DNA from: a virus
Virus record (IMG/VR): IMGVR_UViG_3300020165_000049
Location: 1-39,717 of that record
Direction: 5' to 3' (one strand)
DNA length: 39,717 nucleotides
Shown: positions 8,548-18,341 of the stretch, piece after piece
Numbering within the stretch: position 1 is the stretch's first letter
How the letters are laid out: each line of letters starts with the position of its first letter
Made by a program: the position numbers and the translations under genes
The notes under the pieces: model-generated
Told to the model about the DNA's origin: nothing
Databases searched by the model: none
The model's input: the letters and a program-made list of their open reading frames with translations, nothing else

Positions 8548-9459
8548 TTAATAACCTCCTCCGCCACCTCCAAATGATCCTCTACTTATTGTTGGAGGAA
8601 GATCATTATTATTAGATCCTGTTATTTCAATATTTAATTGTTTAATAGGTTTTAAAAAATCATGTTTTACATCTACATGAGTAGCACCTACCATTGCTCC
8701 TTTAGTAGGGTGGATATGATATTTTCCTTTATAAGGAAGATTAGTAGATGAAATTAAGTATTCGGTTCCATCAGTTTCTAAATTTTCTTGTATTCCTACT
8801 ACTTTATAATATTCTGTTAGTCTATTTTTAAAATATTTTAATAAACCAAATGCTCTTGTTCTTTTTTCAGTTAATTTTAAAATATTATAATTAATATTTG
8901 CTACTTTATTTTTACTTTTTCCTGCTATAGTCCATAGAAATTTAATAGGATAATATAAATCATATTGTACTGTTTGGTCTTTTTTAACATATAAATCATA
9001 TGTTTGTTTATTAACCTCCTTAAATATAGCATTATTACTTTTTCTTAATAAATATCTTTGGAATTTACTATTACTATAATCCTTTTCTGTTGGATAAATT
9101 ACATTATTTACTGGGGATGATAGGTCTTTAGAAAGATAATCTACATTACTTATCTCAAAGTATGGACCATTTATGTATTTAGGTTTAATTTGTATATTGT
9201 CTATAGAAGGAGGAATGGGGTTTTGGTTTAAAGATAATAAAGTAGCATCTTTAATTAAATTAGGTGATGTAAAATTATTCCCATTTTTTCTTAATATTAA
9301 ATCTTCTGTTACAGGAGATTGTGGGGTTTTTCCACTTTTATAACTTCCATCAGAGGTTTTAAAATAATACCCTTTATAATTTTCTCCAGTAAAGGCATTT
9401 TCTAGTTCACCCCCCTGGGTGTATAAATTAGTTGATATTTGTGATTTTGGATAATACAT
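8548..9459 (-). CDS. Probable virion/baseplate protein with glycine-rich C-terminus, unknown function
   Basis: A 303-aa protein I do not recognise by family. It is rich in Asn, Ser, Tyr and Lys, with no signal peptide or membrane span. The N-terminal third is low in predicted structure and contains many turn-forming residues, the middle is beta-rich around VQYDLYYPIKFLWTIAG, and a histidine-containing stretch KYHIHPTKGAMVGATH lies near residue 245. The chain ends in SFGGGGGGY, like the glycine-rich tips of some tail and fibre proteins. Its ATG overlaps the stop of the hub-lysozyme gene by one base (TAATG), indicating tight coupling with baseplate genes. It is the last gene of the structural cluster before the polymerase gene, 23 bases downstream. 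A baseplate or fibre-attachment role is inference. Confidence 0.7.
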   Translation of the reverse strand: MYYPKSQISTNLYTQGGELENAFTGENYKGYYFKTSDGSYKSGKTPQSPVTEDLILRKNGNNFTSPNLIKDATLLSLNQNPIPPSIDNIQIKPKYINGPYFEISNVDYLSKDLSSPVNNVIYPTEKDYSNSKFQRYLLRKSNNAIFKEVNKQTYDLYVKKDQTVQYDLYYPIKFLWTIAGKSKNKVANINYNILKLTEKRTRAFGLLKYFKNRLTEYYKVVGIQENLETDGTEYLISSTNLPYKGKYHIHPTKGAMVGATHVDVKHDFLKPIKQLNIEITGSNNNDLPPTISRGSFGGGGGGY

Positions 9460-12400
9460 TAACTTAAAAATAAATTTGCTTCTCTTTGTCTTCTATCTAT
9501 TAATCCAGGGTTATATACACCAGCTGATGTTAACCTATATTTTTTAATTATTTCTGCTGCTGCAACATAATTTTTTGCTTCTAATGCTTCTTCTAAAGGA
9601 GTGGATAAACCTTTTGATTTACTACCTATTTCACCTGTATTCCATACTATATTTACAAGAGCATCGAATTCACCTTGAGTTACTGGTATATCTCCTACAT
9701 CTCTTATGATATAACCTGTATATTCTTTTATTGCTCCATCATTACCATTAGGACCTTTAAGTATAAGTTCTGCTTCTGCTTCAGTTATTTCTGTATCCCA
9801 AGCTAGAGTTGGGATAACTGCTCGTGTAAACCCATAACCTATTGTAATTTTACCATTAGTTGATCTAATTGTACCATCACTACTTATTACTGCATTTGCT
9901 GGTATTCTTTTTGGATTGGCAAGAGTTCCAGGGGCTTCATCATCATATGCATATTTTCTAAACCCTTCTGAGTGTTTTAATTCTGTTAAACCTGCTGCAC
10001 TAAGTGTATAAGTAGATACAGGATTTCTTTGCCCATTTTTACCATCATCAATAGCAGTTCCTGCTGTTACTTGATCAAGAATATTTTGGTCAACACTATA
10101 ATTCGAGACTGTAACATTAGTACTTCTTCCTGTTGAAGCTGATGCGTTTCGTTTAACTGGTCTTGCATTTAAGTTAGATGTTGATAGAGTTTGTAAGTTA
10201 GTAGTCCACCCACTACCATCTATTTTATGATTTATACCTTTTATTAAAAATTCTAAAGAATTAGCATAATTAGAAGGTAAGAATTCTTGATTAATTCCAA
10301 TTTTATTATAAATATCAAACCCAGCAATACCATCCATTTCCATATCAAATTCTATAGGTAACAAACCAATTTGATTGGAAGCTTCTATATTATTTGGATT
10401 ATTAGCTGCCGCTTTTCTATTTGCTTCATCTAAATATATTTTATAAGAAGATTTACCTGCTTTAGCAAATGAATTTACACCCTTTCTAAACATATATTCT
10501 GATTTGTTTTTGTTGATTGGGGTAATTATCATATTGGAAGCTTGTGCTTGTGCATTAGAAACTGTTGGTTGACCTCCAAACATTTGAGCAAGATAAGCAG
10601 AATAATTTTTACCTGCTAATGTTCTTGCATAATTTGCTCGTACTTGCTCCGCAGTTAGTCCAGTACTAGTACTAGTACTAGATGAAGAAGGAACAGTGTG
10701 AGTTAATACAGGTGTCATAAAATAACTGGTGCTTTCATTAGTTCTAGTAGAATCTGCTACAGTAATAGCATTTCCAACACCATAACCCATGGCTATTCCC
10801 TCTACTATTTTTTCTACAACTATTCGAAATTGCCTCTTTGAACCATTGTTAGGTTTATGATTTAACCATTTTCTAGCTATAGTTTGAGGAGCATCTGTTA
10901 CTGAGTTATCAATACTAAATTTTACAAAGGAAGTTTGTACCCTCTTTGAGGTATCATCGGTAGTAATTCCAGGTAAACCTACTTCCTCTGCTATACTTGT
11001 ACCTCTAATTGTTGCATTTCTATCCCCAGCTACAGGAAGTCTTAGTGTTCTACCGTTTTCAGAAGTTGCTATTACTGGAACTTGATGTGTTGGGATATAT
11101 CCCGGAGGGGTATTAAAATTACTACCAAGTATTTTACCGTCTTTATCAATATTTAATATGATATTATCTATACCATCAACCGATTTCAATCCCCCATCTT
11201 TATAAATGACTTGTTGGGTTAATTTAAGTCCGGTATCTATAGCCATTCCATTAGTACCGTTAAATGGATCACCATTCGAAATATTAGTTAATGTTGAGAC
11301 ATTATTAATAAGAAGTAGAGATCTTATTGCTGAGTTTTGTCCTTCGTATGGTTCACCCCTATTTGCTGGTGGTGGTTGTGTATTATTTCCTGTATTTACA
11401 TTAGGGGGTACAGCATCTGGGTCTTTAATCGTTTGTTGATATCTATCTTCTAAACCTGAATTCCATTTAGAAAGACCTGTAGCGTCTTGTCCCAATGCTA
11501 CACCCCCTGCTGTAGCACCAATAGATAATTGGCTAGCTAATTTAGGGGAAAATTTAGTATTAAAAGAAATATTTCTTAAAAATGTACCTGATTCTATGCT
11601 ATTGTTAAAACCAACAATTTCAAATTCAGCCGTATCTGTTTTAACGTCAGGTAAAATTTTATTTAAATTATTACTAAGCCCTGCTATAGGTTTAGTATCC
11701 ATAAAAGTTATAACCTTATCATCTTTAATTATAGGTTCTATATCTATAACATTAGCAAAAGCAGAATTAATATTATCACACATACTTTGCAAAAATTTAA
11801 AAAAAGTTAAATTTCCTTTTTTATCAACATTTTTACTAAGAGTCTTAAATATCATATCATAATTTAAATATATATTTAATATTCTACCATATAACATACT
11901 ACCCTGAGGAGTTGTTCCTTGATTTGTTGATGGGTTTTGTGAAATAATTTGTTCATATATTACATTATTTTGAACAAGAGGTATTCTAGCGCCACCAGCA
12001 ACAGGTTCATATGTATAATTATTATCTTCATCAGCTATACTAAAACTTTTTTCTGTACGTGTTGTGACTACTGGTTCTAAAAAAGTAGTGAATAATGTTG
12101 TACCTGGTAGTGGTACACTACCATCAGGAAGGACCCGAGTGGTTGTTTTAATTACAACATCAAAACTAGCTTGAGCATTTGCTGAGCTAGTACTTCCATC
12201 TATAACCGTAAAATCTCGCATAGATTTTGTATAATCCGGGAGGTTTATTCCACTTATATCATTTTGGTTTAAATTTAACCCAGTATCCATTTTAATAATA
12301 CACACCTCAGGATCAAAAGATATTAAATTAGGTTGAATACTACATATTACTTTGTCTGTGTTTTGGTCAAAATTAGTAAATTTTATATCTGAAGAACCAT

Positions 12401-13532
12401 TAATATCAGGTGTTATATTTTTTTGTATTACATTTAATAATTCTCCAAACCTAATAAAATAATTATATTCAATTTTCATTGTTCCTGTATTACCAACAAC
12501 AGAACTATACGAAGAATTTTTTAAAGCTTGATATACATTAAAATAATCTCCATTACCCCCCCTACTCCAAAGAGGGTTGTTATTTAAGGTTTTATATAAA
12601 ATGGTACCTAATTTAGTTACAGTTTTATTTGCATCAATAGAAGATTTTGCCTTTTCTAGTAAGTTATATCTTACTGCAGATAAATTTTGTAAAGACTGTT
12701 TTAAGGCTAGTGAAGGTGATTGGTTAATTTTCATAGATTCTATGACATCTCCCATTCCTGTTATTTTAACTGTTATTTGGTAAGAACCATCAGTATTATA
12801 TTTCCAATTAAAATTGACAACTTTTCCAAAAAGACCACCAGTATTTCCATGATATTTTGCTGATGTTGTTGAGATTGACTTAATTATATCATCTTGGTTT
12901 CTTGAACTAAAAAATATACTTTCTGTAACTGTACCTTTTACTAATTTATAGTTACCCTGATTGTCAATATATTTATCCCATCCCCATTCTACTATCATAG
13001 AAAAACCTAATCTACAATATAAAGTTTCAATTAAGTCAAATTGATACCTATTAAAAGCTGTGATTTGAATGGTAGCTGTTTTTATTGATCCCCTATTTTT
13101 ACTATCAACAGATACAGAACTTATACCAGGCATAGGTAAAATACCAAAATCATTTCCTCCTAAACCATAAGCAGAATTATTATAAAATGAAGTTGTTGGA
13201 GGGATATATTGTGGGCCTGTGTTTGTACCACTTCTTTGTTGTAACTTATTATTCTGATCTAATGAAGATAAACCATTAAATAGTATGGCTTTTGTAGCTA
13301 AAGCTCCACCCTTAAAATCAGCTTTTGGGTTTGAACCCCCAGGAACCCTATTTGTCCCCTTTATTAAAACAGAAGATGCCATTTTAATCCAAGCATTTCT
13401 ATTATTCATAAATTGTATATCGGCATTACTACGAGTAGTCCCAATTAAACCCTTTCCATATGTTTTTTGCCTAATTTTTACTTGTTCGGTTATAAATTCT
13501 TTCGTTGGTTCTCCAATTACACTACCTTGCAT
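9459..13532 (-). CDS. Baseplate hub-like structural protein with C-terminal GH24 (T4-type) lysozyme domain
   Basis: A 1357-aa virion protein. The last about 175 residues (from about 1182) form a glycoside hydrolase family 24 domain: the catalytic Glu lies in HSEGF, followed by YAYDDEAPG and the ITIGYGFT motif supplying Asp and Thr, as in T4 lysozyme (E11, D20, T26). This would cut peptidoglycan during tail penetration. The large N-terminal part is beta-rich with Asn/Thr/Gly-rich linkers and segments such as MIVEWGWDKY, typical of baseplate hub proteins. T4 gp5 carries its lysozyme in the middle and is trimeric with gp27; here the domain is at the C-terminus and a gp27-like function may be fused in front. 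It follows the gp53-like gene by 3 bases. The lysozyme domain is certain; the hub role is inferred from context. Confidence 0.85.
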   Translation of the reverse strand: MQGSVIGEPTKEFITEQVKIRQKTYGKGLIGTTRSNADIQFMNNRNAWIKMASSVLIKGTNRVPGGSNPKADFKGGALATKAILFNGLSSLDQNNKLQQRSGTNTGPQYIPPTTSFYNNSAYGLGGNDFGILPMPGISSVSVDSKNRGSIKTATIQITAFNRYQFDLIETLYCRLGFSMIVEWGWDKYIDNQGNYKLVKGTVTESIFFSSRNQDDIIKSISTTSAKYHGNTGGLFGKVVNFNWKYNTDGSYQITVKITGMGDVIESMKINQSPSLALKQSLQNLSAVRYNLLEKAKSSIDANKTVTKLGTILYKTLNNNPLWSRGGNGDYFNVYQALKNSSYSSVVGNTGTMKIEYNYFIRFGELLNVIQKNITPDINGSSDIKFTNFDQNTDKVICSIQPNLISFDPEVCIIKMDTGLNLNQNDISGINLPDYTKSMRDFTVIDGSTSSANAQASFDVVIKTTTRVLPDGSVPLPGTTLFTTFLEPVVTTRTEKSFSIADEDNNYTYEPVAGGARIPLVQNNVIYEQIISQNPSTNQGTTPQGSMLYGRILNIYLNYDMIFKTLSKNVDKKGNLTFFKFLQSMCDNINSAFANVIDIEPIIKDDKVITFMDTKPIAGLSNNLNKILPDVKTDTAEFEIVGFNNSIESGTFLRNISFNTKFSPKLASQLSIGATAGGVALGQDATGLSKWNSGLEDRYQQTIKDPDAVPPNVNTGNNTQPPPANRGEPYEGQNSAIRSLLLINNVSTLTNISNGDPFNGTNGMAIDTGLKLTQQVIYKDGGLKSVDGIDNIILNIDKDGKILGSNFNTPPGYIPTHQVPVIATSENGRTLRLPVAGDRNATIRGTSIAEEVGLPGITTDDTSKRVQTSFVKFSIDNSVTDAPQTIARKWLNHKPNNGSKRQFRIVVEKIVEGIAMGYGVGNAITVADSTRTNESTSYFMTPVLTHTVPSSSSTSTSTGLTAEQVRANYARTLAGKNYSAYLAQMFGGQPTVSNAQAQASNMIITPINKNKSEYMFRKGVNSFAKAGKSSYKIYLDEANRKAAANNPNNIEASNQIGLLPIEFDMEMDGIAGFDIYNKIGINQEFLPSNYANSLEFLIKGINHKIDGSGWTTNLQTLSTSNLNARPVKRNASASTGRSTNVTVSNYSVDQNILDQVTAGTAIDDGKNGQRNPVSTYTLSAAGLTELKHSEGFRKYAYDDEAPGTLANPKRIPANAVISSDGTIRSTNGKITIGYGFTRAVIPTLAWDTEITEAEAELILKGPNGNDGAIKEYTGYIIRDVGDIPVTQGEFDALVNIVWNTGEIGSKSKGLSTPLEEALEAKNYVAAAEIIKKYRLTSAGVYNPGLIDRRQREANLFLS

Positions 13533-13535
13533 ATT

Positions 13536-13823
13536 TTAAGAATTTAGGTTTTTATAGTTTTGAATTATTGAACTTATGTTTGAAGGAACTCTAATTTGTG
13601 TTCCAGGAGTTATAAAATATGAACCTTTATTAATTGATGGGTTTGCTATAGATATAATCCACCATAAAGTTGAATCACTATAAAATTGTTCTGCTAGAAT
13701 ATCTAGCCTATCTCCTTCAGTTGTTATAAAATAACGATCATCAAAACTTAAAGGGATATTAGGGTATCTTGGGACTATACCTTCTAAATCCGAACCATCT
13801 GTTAATAAACTATACCTACCCAT
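13536..13823 (-). CDS. Small LysM-domain baseplate protein, gp53-like
   Basis: A 95-aa protein dominated by a LysM-like fold: the ITTEGDRLDILAEQFYSD stretch (residues about 33-50), then LWWIISIANP and the closing TPGTQIRVP motif. This pattern is shared with T4 gp53 and with the small LysM tail proteins of other contractile phages, which sit at the hub/wedge and stabilise the baseplate around the tube. It is encoded directly before the hub-lysozyme gene and after the 618-aa baseplate protein, as expected for a baseplate component. A variant of the AT-rich late motif lies directly upstream (13824-13837). The LysM domain is clear; equivalence to gp53 is likely but not proven. Confidence 0.75.
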   Translation of the reverse strand: MGRYSLLTDGSDLEGIVPRYPNIPLSFDDRYFITTEGDRLDILAEQFYSDSTLWWIISIANPSINKGSYFITPGTQIRVPSNISSIIQNYKNLNS

Positions 13824-13837
13824 TTTTATTATATATT
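13824..13837 (-). promoter_or_regulatory. Weak variant of the repeated late motif
   Basis: The minus strand reads AATATATAATAAAA immediately before the ATG of the gp53-like gene. It matches the repeated element AATATTTATAATAAAA except for two missing bases. Because it abuts the start codon it may act as an A-rich translation leader rather than as a promoter. Confidence 0.3.
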
Positions 13838-13883
13838 AAAATTAATTTTCTTTATTAAAACGGTCTTCTATTCTTTAATTTAT

Positions 13884-15740
13884 TTAAAAAAATGAAGTTA
13901 CATTATTTAAACTAGCTAAAGCATCTAATTCTTTTTGAGTAAAGCCTTGAGGTTTAACTTTTGCTATATAATTATTTCCACCCGTTGGTGTTCCATCTTT
14001 ATTACCATAGTTATCATTTTGAATTGATGGGAAGTCTACATCTTTTCCATCAATAGTTTTTACTGTTGCTTTAGTCATACCTCCATTAGATAACATAATA
14101 TATCTTTCTTTTCCATAAGCCGTTACAAATCCTCCACTAGCTCCTTGATAGCTAGTTGGATTTGCATCTGTTGCATATGCATTCTTTTGAAGAGATGGTA
14201 CAAAGCTTTGGATAGGGGTGAATTTAAAACCTGAAACTTCTATCCTATGTGGCATTTCTTTTACACTACTATCATTAAATGAACCTGAATTATCAACGCT
14301 ATCACTTATAGCTATTTCCCAGGGACTATCATCTGGTACATCGTATGTAATACCCTCAATAAATCCTACTTGTTCATATAACCAACCACCTATAGTTAGG
14401 CTAATTAAATTACCTCTCATATAACCATCGTCTGAGTAGTCAGGAGCCATAGTTGATGCTAAATAATTTAATTTTTGATACATAGGTATTAATTCTTCTT
14501 TAGATTGTGCTACTACAGTCCAAGATAATGAAATTGATCTAGAAAACCCACCATATCTATAAAGTTCTTCTCCTCTACCTACAAATTGTGTTCCTGACCA
14601 TTTAGATGAATAAGAGTCACTCATTCCATTAATAAAAGCTCTAAAATGAATATAAGTTTTTTTATTAGGTGAGTCATTACTTATAACTCCTATTCTAAAT
14701 TTGACTAAATCATTTGTAACTTTATCTTCTAAAACCTTTTCCGATTGGTATATAGGTAAAGCATTAAGTTTATCTGTGGGACCTATTAAATTACCAGCAC
14801 TATCTAATTTACCTATTACATAACTTGATTTATTACCTCTTTTTCCTGGGTTGCCTAAATTAAGTCTTTTTTCAATATTTTGTGTTTGATAATTTAGAGT
14901 TTTAGATATATTATTATTATCACGTTGGAATTTATTTGGTGGTGATAAAAACTTGGTGAAATTAGTACCTATTGTAGCATTCATGGCCGCAGCACCATTC
15001 GATCCCATTAGAGACATTTGCTCATAGGACATTGTACGTACATTATAATACTTAAGTTTTCCTACAGATGATAAAAGTTCTTCAGCATCTCTAGTGTTTG
15101 AAACTCTGTCTATTCTAGTTCTTCCAATTGTACCTAATATAGATCCAGGACCTCCTCCATATGAAAGTAGTATTTTAGGATTTCTGCTATCCTTATGTAT
15201 TTTTCTTTTGGTTAAATCCCATAATCTATTTTTATCTAGAGGTATAACTCTAGTTTCAAGAACATTAGAATACTTAGGTTGAGTTAATAAATTAGGTATA
15301 CCCGTAAGGTTATTAGTTAAACCCGTTGGGTCTATTCCTTGTTTATTTAAATGTATTCCTAAAGCATTAACCCCAGCTTGTGCTACAGTAGAAGTTGGTA
15401 AATAAATACCATTATTAAATGCTATTGGGCTAGCTTGGGTTTCAACATTAGACCTAGACAACATAAGTTGTTTAGCTGTGAAGAAGATACCATTAAGTGA
15501 TTTGGTATCAATAAACATTTTAGTAAGCCTAGAAACATCATTTACTGTTCTTTTTGCAACTAAAGTACCTCCCCTTAACAGAAAGTCTGTGAAGCCAGTA
15601 CTACCTAATCCAAAGTTCAGTTCTCCTATTTCTCCAGGGATATCTGTAACTATGTAAGGTTGACCACTATCACCACCTCCTGGTCTATCTTTCCCATATC
15701 TTAGGGATTTAAGATCCGTTTGTAGCTCAACTATAGACAT
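13884..15740 (-). CDS. Baseplate/tail-tube-junction structural protein (possibly gp48/gp54-like)
   Basis: A 618-aa structural protein without signal peptide or membrane spans. The C-terminal half is the most recognisable: SRSISLSWTVVAQSKEEL, then a helix MYQKLNYLASTMAP, GNLISLTIGGWL, and the run GITYDVPDDSPWEIAISD, followed by HRIEVSGFKFTPI. This pattern of beta strands and one helix is seen in tube-like and baseplate tube-initiator domains of contractile tails. The N-terminal half is Gly/Asn/Leu-rich and less characteristic. It lies between the tape measure region and the gp53-like gene, where T4-like phages keep hub and tube-cap genes. Assignment to gp48 or gp54 is by position and fold impression only. 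Confidence 0.65.
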   Translation of the reverse strand: MSIVELQTDLKSLRYGKDRPGGGDSGQPYIVTDIPGEIGELNFGLGSTGFTDFLLRGGTLVAKRTVNDVSRLTKMFIDTKSLNGIFFTAKQLMLSRSNVETQASPIAFNNGIYLPTSTVAQAGVNALGIHLNKQGIDPTGLTNNLTGIPNLLTQPKYSNVLETRVIPLDKNRLWDLTKRKIHKDSRNPKILLSYGGGPGSILGTIGRTRIDRVSNTRDAEELLSSVGKLKYYNVRTMSYEQMSLMGSNGAAAMNATIGTNFTKFLSPPNKFQRDNNNISKTLNYQTQNIEKRLNLGNPGKRGNKSSYVIGKLDSAGNLIGPTDKLNALPIYQSEKVLEDKVTNDLVKFRIGVISNDSPNKKTYIHFRAFINGMSDSYSSKWSGTQFVGRGEELYRYGGFSRSISLSWTVVAQSKEELIPMYQKLNYLASTMAPDYSDDGYMRGNLISLTIGGWLYEQVGFIEGITYDVPDDSPWEIAISDSVDNSGSFNDSSVKEMPHRIEVSGFKFTPIQSFVPSLQKNAYATDANPTSYQGASGGFVTAYGKERYIMLSNGGMTKATVKTIDGKDVDFPSIQNDNYGNKDGTPTGGNNYIAKVKPQGFTQKELDALASLNNVTSFF

Positions 15741-15754
15741 TCAGTGTAAGTTTA

Positions 15755-15949
15755 TTATTCGTTACCTGTATTGTCTAAGAGTCTTGTATTAGGAATTCCA
15801 TTAGGAAGATTATCTAAATATTGACCATTTTTGAAAGTAGTATTAACAGGAAGTACATTCCCATCACTTAAAGGTCCAGTTGGTAAAGCACCATTTAGAT
15901 CTCCATCAAAAACAGATCCTTCTTCAGTAAATTTTGAAATAATTGACAT
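15755..15949 (-). CDS. Small protein of unknown function in the tail cluster
   Basis: A 64-aa protein, acidic and rich in Gly, Asn, Pro and Leu (for example GDLNGALPTGPLSDG), with no predicted membrane segment or coiled coil. It is separated from the next gene by 14 bases and preceded by an exact copy of the AT-rich late motif (15975-15990), which argues that it is a real gene. The low-complexity, turn-rich composition fits a small structural or linker peptide in the baseplate, but no function can be given. Confidence 0.6.
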   Translation of the reverse strand: MSIISKFTEEGSVFDGDLNGALPTGPLSDGNVLPVNTTFKNGQYLDNLPNGIPNTRLLDNTGNE

Positions 15950-15974
15950 AATTTTTAAATTTTAAAGTTATTAA

Positions 15975-15990
15975 TTTTATTATAAATATT
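15975..15990 (-). promoter_or_regulatory. Putative late promoter motif, exact copy
   Basis: The minus strand reads AATATTTATAATAAAA, ending 25 bases upstream of the ATG of the 64-aa gene. It contains a TATAAT core and is identical to copies before the tape measure, tube and sheath genes. Promoter function is inferred from repetition and placement. Confidence 0.5.
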
Positions 15991-15994
15991 AATA

Positions 15995-18331
15995 CTAAGG
16001 GGAAATTTCATAAGTGTTCATTGATACTGCAGTACCCATTTTTTCTGCATCCATAGTAACTGTACCTTGTGTTGAAGCTATTCTTCTTAATAAAGTATTA
16101 GTTTGTGCCTGCAATTCTTCTAATCTTTTCATTGCTGTTGCACTCATACCACCTCCACCACCACCACTTTGGGCATTAGCTAAAGCTTTTGATGCCCCAG
16201 GGGCGGCTACAATATCATCATTTGAAGAAAGTTCAAATAAACCTCCTTCTTTAGTAGAAATTTGTGTTTTACCATCAGCTGGAGAATTTACATCACCTGC
16301 TTTTAAATATTTATATCCTAATGCAAGGGCTGCAGCACCTGCTATTGCTGCTAATGCTGGTCCTACAACAGGTGTCATCGCTGCGGATTTTGCTGCTGTA
16401 ATAGCTAAACCACCTACATCTTTTGCTGCTGATGCTGCTTTCATAGCAGCATTTCTTTTCTCCAACATCAAGGATATTTTCTGGTATGTTTGGTAACCTT
16501 TGTAAGCCCCTACAACAGCTAAAATTAAAGATAAATTTTTCTGAGCAAATACAGTTAAATCAGTCATGGTTTGTAAAATAGGTGTAAGAAGTTTTCCCAT
16601 TTCCGTAAAAGTCTCATTCATTTTTTCAGAGGCTAAAGCCATTCTTTCTTGTTCTGAGGCCTGATTGAATAGGTTTTCTAATGTACCTGCTTCTTGGGCT
16701 TCCATAGCAGCAGCTAAACCATGTTTTTCTATAGCAATATCTAATTTTTTCTGTTCTTCTTTAGCTTGTTCTCCGGTTAATCCTTGTAATTGTTCTTGGG
16801 TAAATAGAGTTTGAGCTAAATCTTCTCTAGACATACCAACGGCAGCAGCTAAAGCTTGTTGTTGGATTCTATTCATTTCAGCAAACTCAGCAGCTGATCC
16901 TGCTTCTTTAGATATTTCTTCTGCTACTGTAGCTAAGTCATTATTTAGAGCTGCAGTTCTTGCTTTTTCTAAATTAAGATTTTTACCAAGTAACAATTCA
17001 GCTTCCATTTCTTTTTCAATAGAAGATTCAAAATCAAGTAAACTATCAGCTATACCTTCTACTTTAGACATTTCCATACCTAATGCTTTTGCTGTAGCAA
17101 CTGCATTTGCTATTGCCTTTGGGTTTTTACCTAATGATAAAGTTGTAGCTGCAGATAGTTTAGATACATCCGCCATTAATTTTTTTTCATTTAGTAATAC
17201 TCCTTTTTTTAATGATGCGGATTTTGCTTGAGCTAAGAATTCTCCAGTCATTTTTTCCATATCTTTACCAGTAGCAAAAGATAGCTTACCAATACCCATC
17301 ATTTGTTCTTGGGTCATTCCTGCTAAATTTTCCATTTTAGAAAATGTAGCTAATGTTTTAGCACTTATAGCAGTTGAAGTACCCAATTCAGCATTAATAG
17401 CTTTTAAAGCATGTTTTTGTCCCTCATAAGTAACACCAATACTATCAGATTCTTTAGAAGTTTTTAACATTTCTGCAGATAATTTACCTGCTTCTTTAGT
17501 ACTTATATTTAGACCTTTAGCTATTTCTCCAGCAGATTTATCTGCTTTCACCATACCCTGGAATACTTTTAAAAGAATAGCCATTGGGCCAAATGCTTTC
17601 ATTAGTTCACCCGCTCCTGCAGATAACCCTTTTAATCCTGCTTTAAATTTATCTAATCCGGTTAAAGAACTAGCTATACCATCCTCATTAATAGTAACCA
17701 TAGAGGCTGCTGCTAATTTAGATGCTTCAGCTGCTTTATCAAATCCTTTAGTTAAACCCTTAATTCCTGGAATGACTCCTGCTATATCAGATAAAAACCC
17801 AAATGCTTTAGATGGAGGTAAAGCAGATATCTGGTTAGAGGCTTTAGCCATAGAAGCTAATGATTCTTCACCTGCTCTTAAGTTAGATTTTTGTTCAAGA
17901 AGATCCCCAGCAGTTTTTTCACTAGCTTTTGCTTGGGCCTCCATAGCCTTAAGTTGTTTGACAGTTAAGGTATCTATGTTAGCTTCAGAATCTTCTCTAA
18001 TTTTTCGAGCTTTTGATAAAAGATTTGCAGCGTTTAATTCTAATTTATTTTGGGAAGCTTTACTTGAAGCTAAAGTATCATTTAATTTCTTAGAATCTAA
18101 TAAAGCTTTAACCCCTTGTTTTGCATAATCTACTTGTAGTTCAGAAGCTTTATTGATTTCGTTTAAAGCATTTCTTATAGATTTTTTAGCATCTAATTGT
18201 CCATTAATACCTTTTAACCCTTCACGAATAACATCATTAATGTCTCGATTTAAATCAAGGTTTAACCTTTGGACCTGGGTTAGATCCTCTGCTGCTTTTA
18301 CTTGTTTGTTTATCTCTTCAGAATTTGACAT
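15995..18331 (-). CDS. Tape measure protein
   Basis: Sets tail length and is ejected ahead of the DNA. The 778-aa protein is overwhelmingly helical and rich in Ala, Lys, Glu and Leu, with long coiled-coil stretches in residues 1-170 and a regular Ala/Lys/Met-rich middle. Two hydrophobic stretches near the C-terminus (LSLILAVVGAYKGYQ, then TPVVGPALAAIAGAAALALG) are typical membrane-inserting segments of tape measures. A short glycine run and a final helix follow. It sits immediately after the gp26/frameshift-ORF pair and is preceded by an exact late motif 10 bases before the ATG. In T4 the corresponding protein is gp29 (590 aa); sequence resemblance to gp29 is not obvious, so the call rests on composition and position. 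Confidence 0.85.
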   Translation of the reverse strand: MSNSEEINKQVKAAEDLTQVQRLNLDLNRDINDVIREGLKGINGQLDAKKSIRNALNEINKASELQVDYAKQGVKALLDSKKLNDTLASSKASQNKLELNAANLLSKARKIREDSEANIDTLTVKQLKAMEAQAKASEKTAGDLLEQKSNLRAGEESLASMAKASNQISALPPSKAFGFLSDIAGVIPGIKGLTKGFDKAAEASKLAAASMVTINEDGIASSLTGLDKFKAGLKGLSAGAGELMKAFGPMAILLKVFQGMVKADKSAGEIAKGLNISTKEAGKLSAEMLKTSKESDSIGVTYEGQKHALKAINAELGTSTAISAKTLATFSKMENLAGMTQEQMMGIGKLSFATGKDMEKMTGEFLAQAKSASLKKGVLLNEKKLMADVSKLSAATTLSLGKNPKAIANAVATAKALGMEMSKVEGIADSLLDFESSIEKEMEAELLLGKNLNLEKARTAALNNDLATVAEEISKEAGSAAEFAEMNRIQQQALAAAVGMSREDLAQTLFTQEQLQGLTGEQAKEEQKKLDIAIEKHGLAAAMEAQEAGTLENLFNQASEQERMALASEKMNETFTEMGKLLTPILQTMTDLTVFAQKNLSLILAVVGAYKGYQTYQKISLMLEKRNAAMKAASAAKDVGGLAITAAKSAAMTPVVGPALAAIAGAAALALGYKYLKAGDVNSPADGKTQISTKEGGLFELSSNDDIVAAPGASKALANAQSGGGGGGMSATAMKRLEELQAQTNTLLRRIASTQGTVTMDAEKMGTAVSMNTYEISP

Positions 18332-18341
18332 TTAAGGAGTA

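Noticed and set aside
10662-10680. Short tandem repeat AGTACT (three copies)
   Set aside because: It encodes a Ser-Thr linker in the hub protein; too short to call a functional repeat.
16014-16496. Plus-strand open frame of 160 codons opposite the tape measure gene
   Set aside because: Alanine/proline-rich antisense reading of the Ala/Lys-rich helical gene; typical shadow frame.
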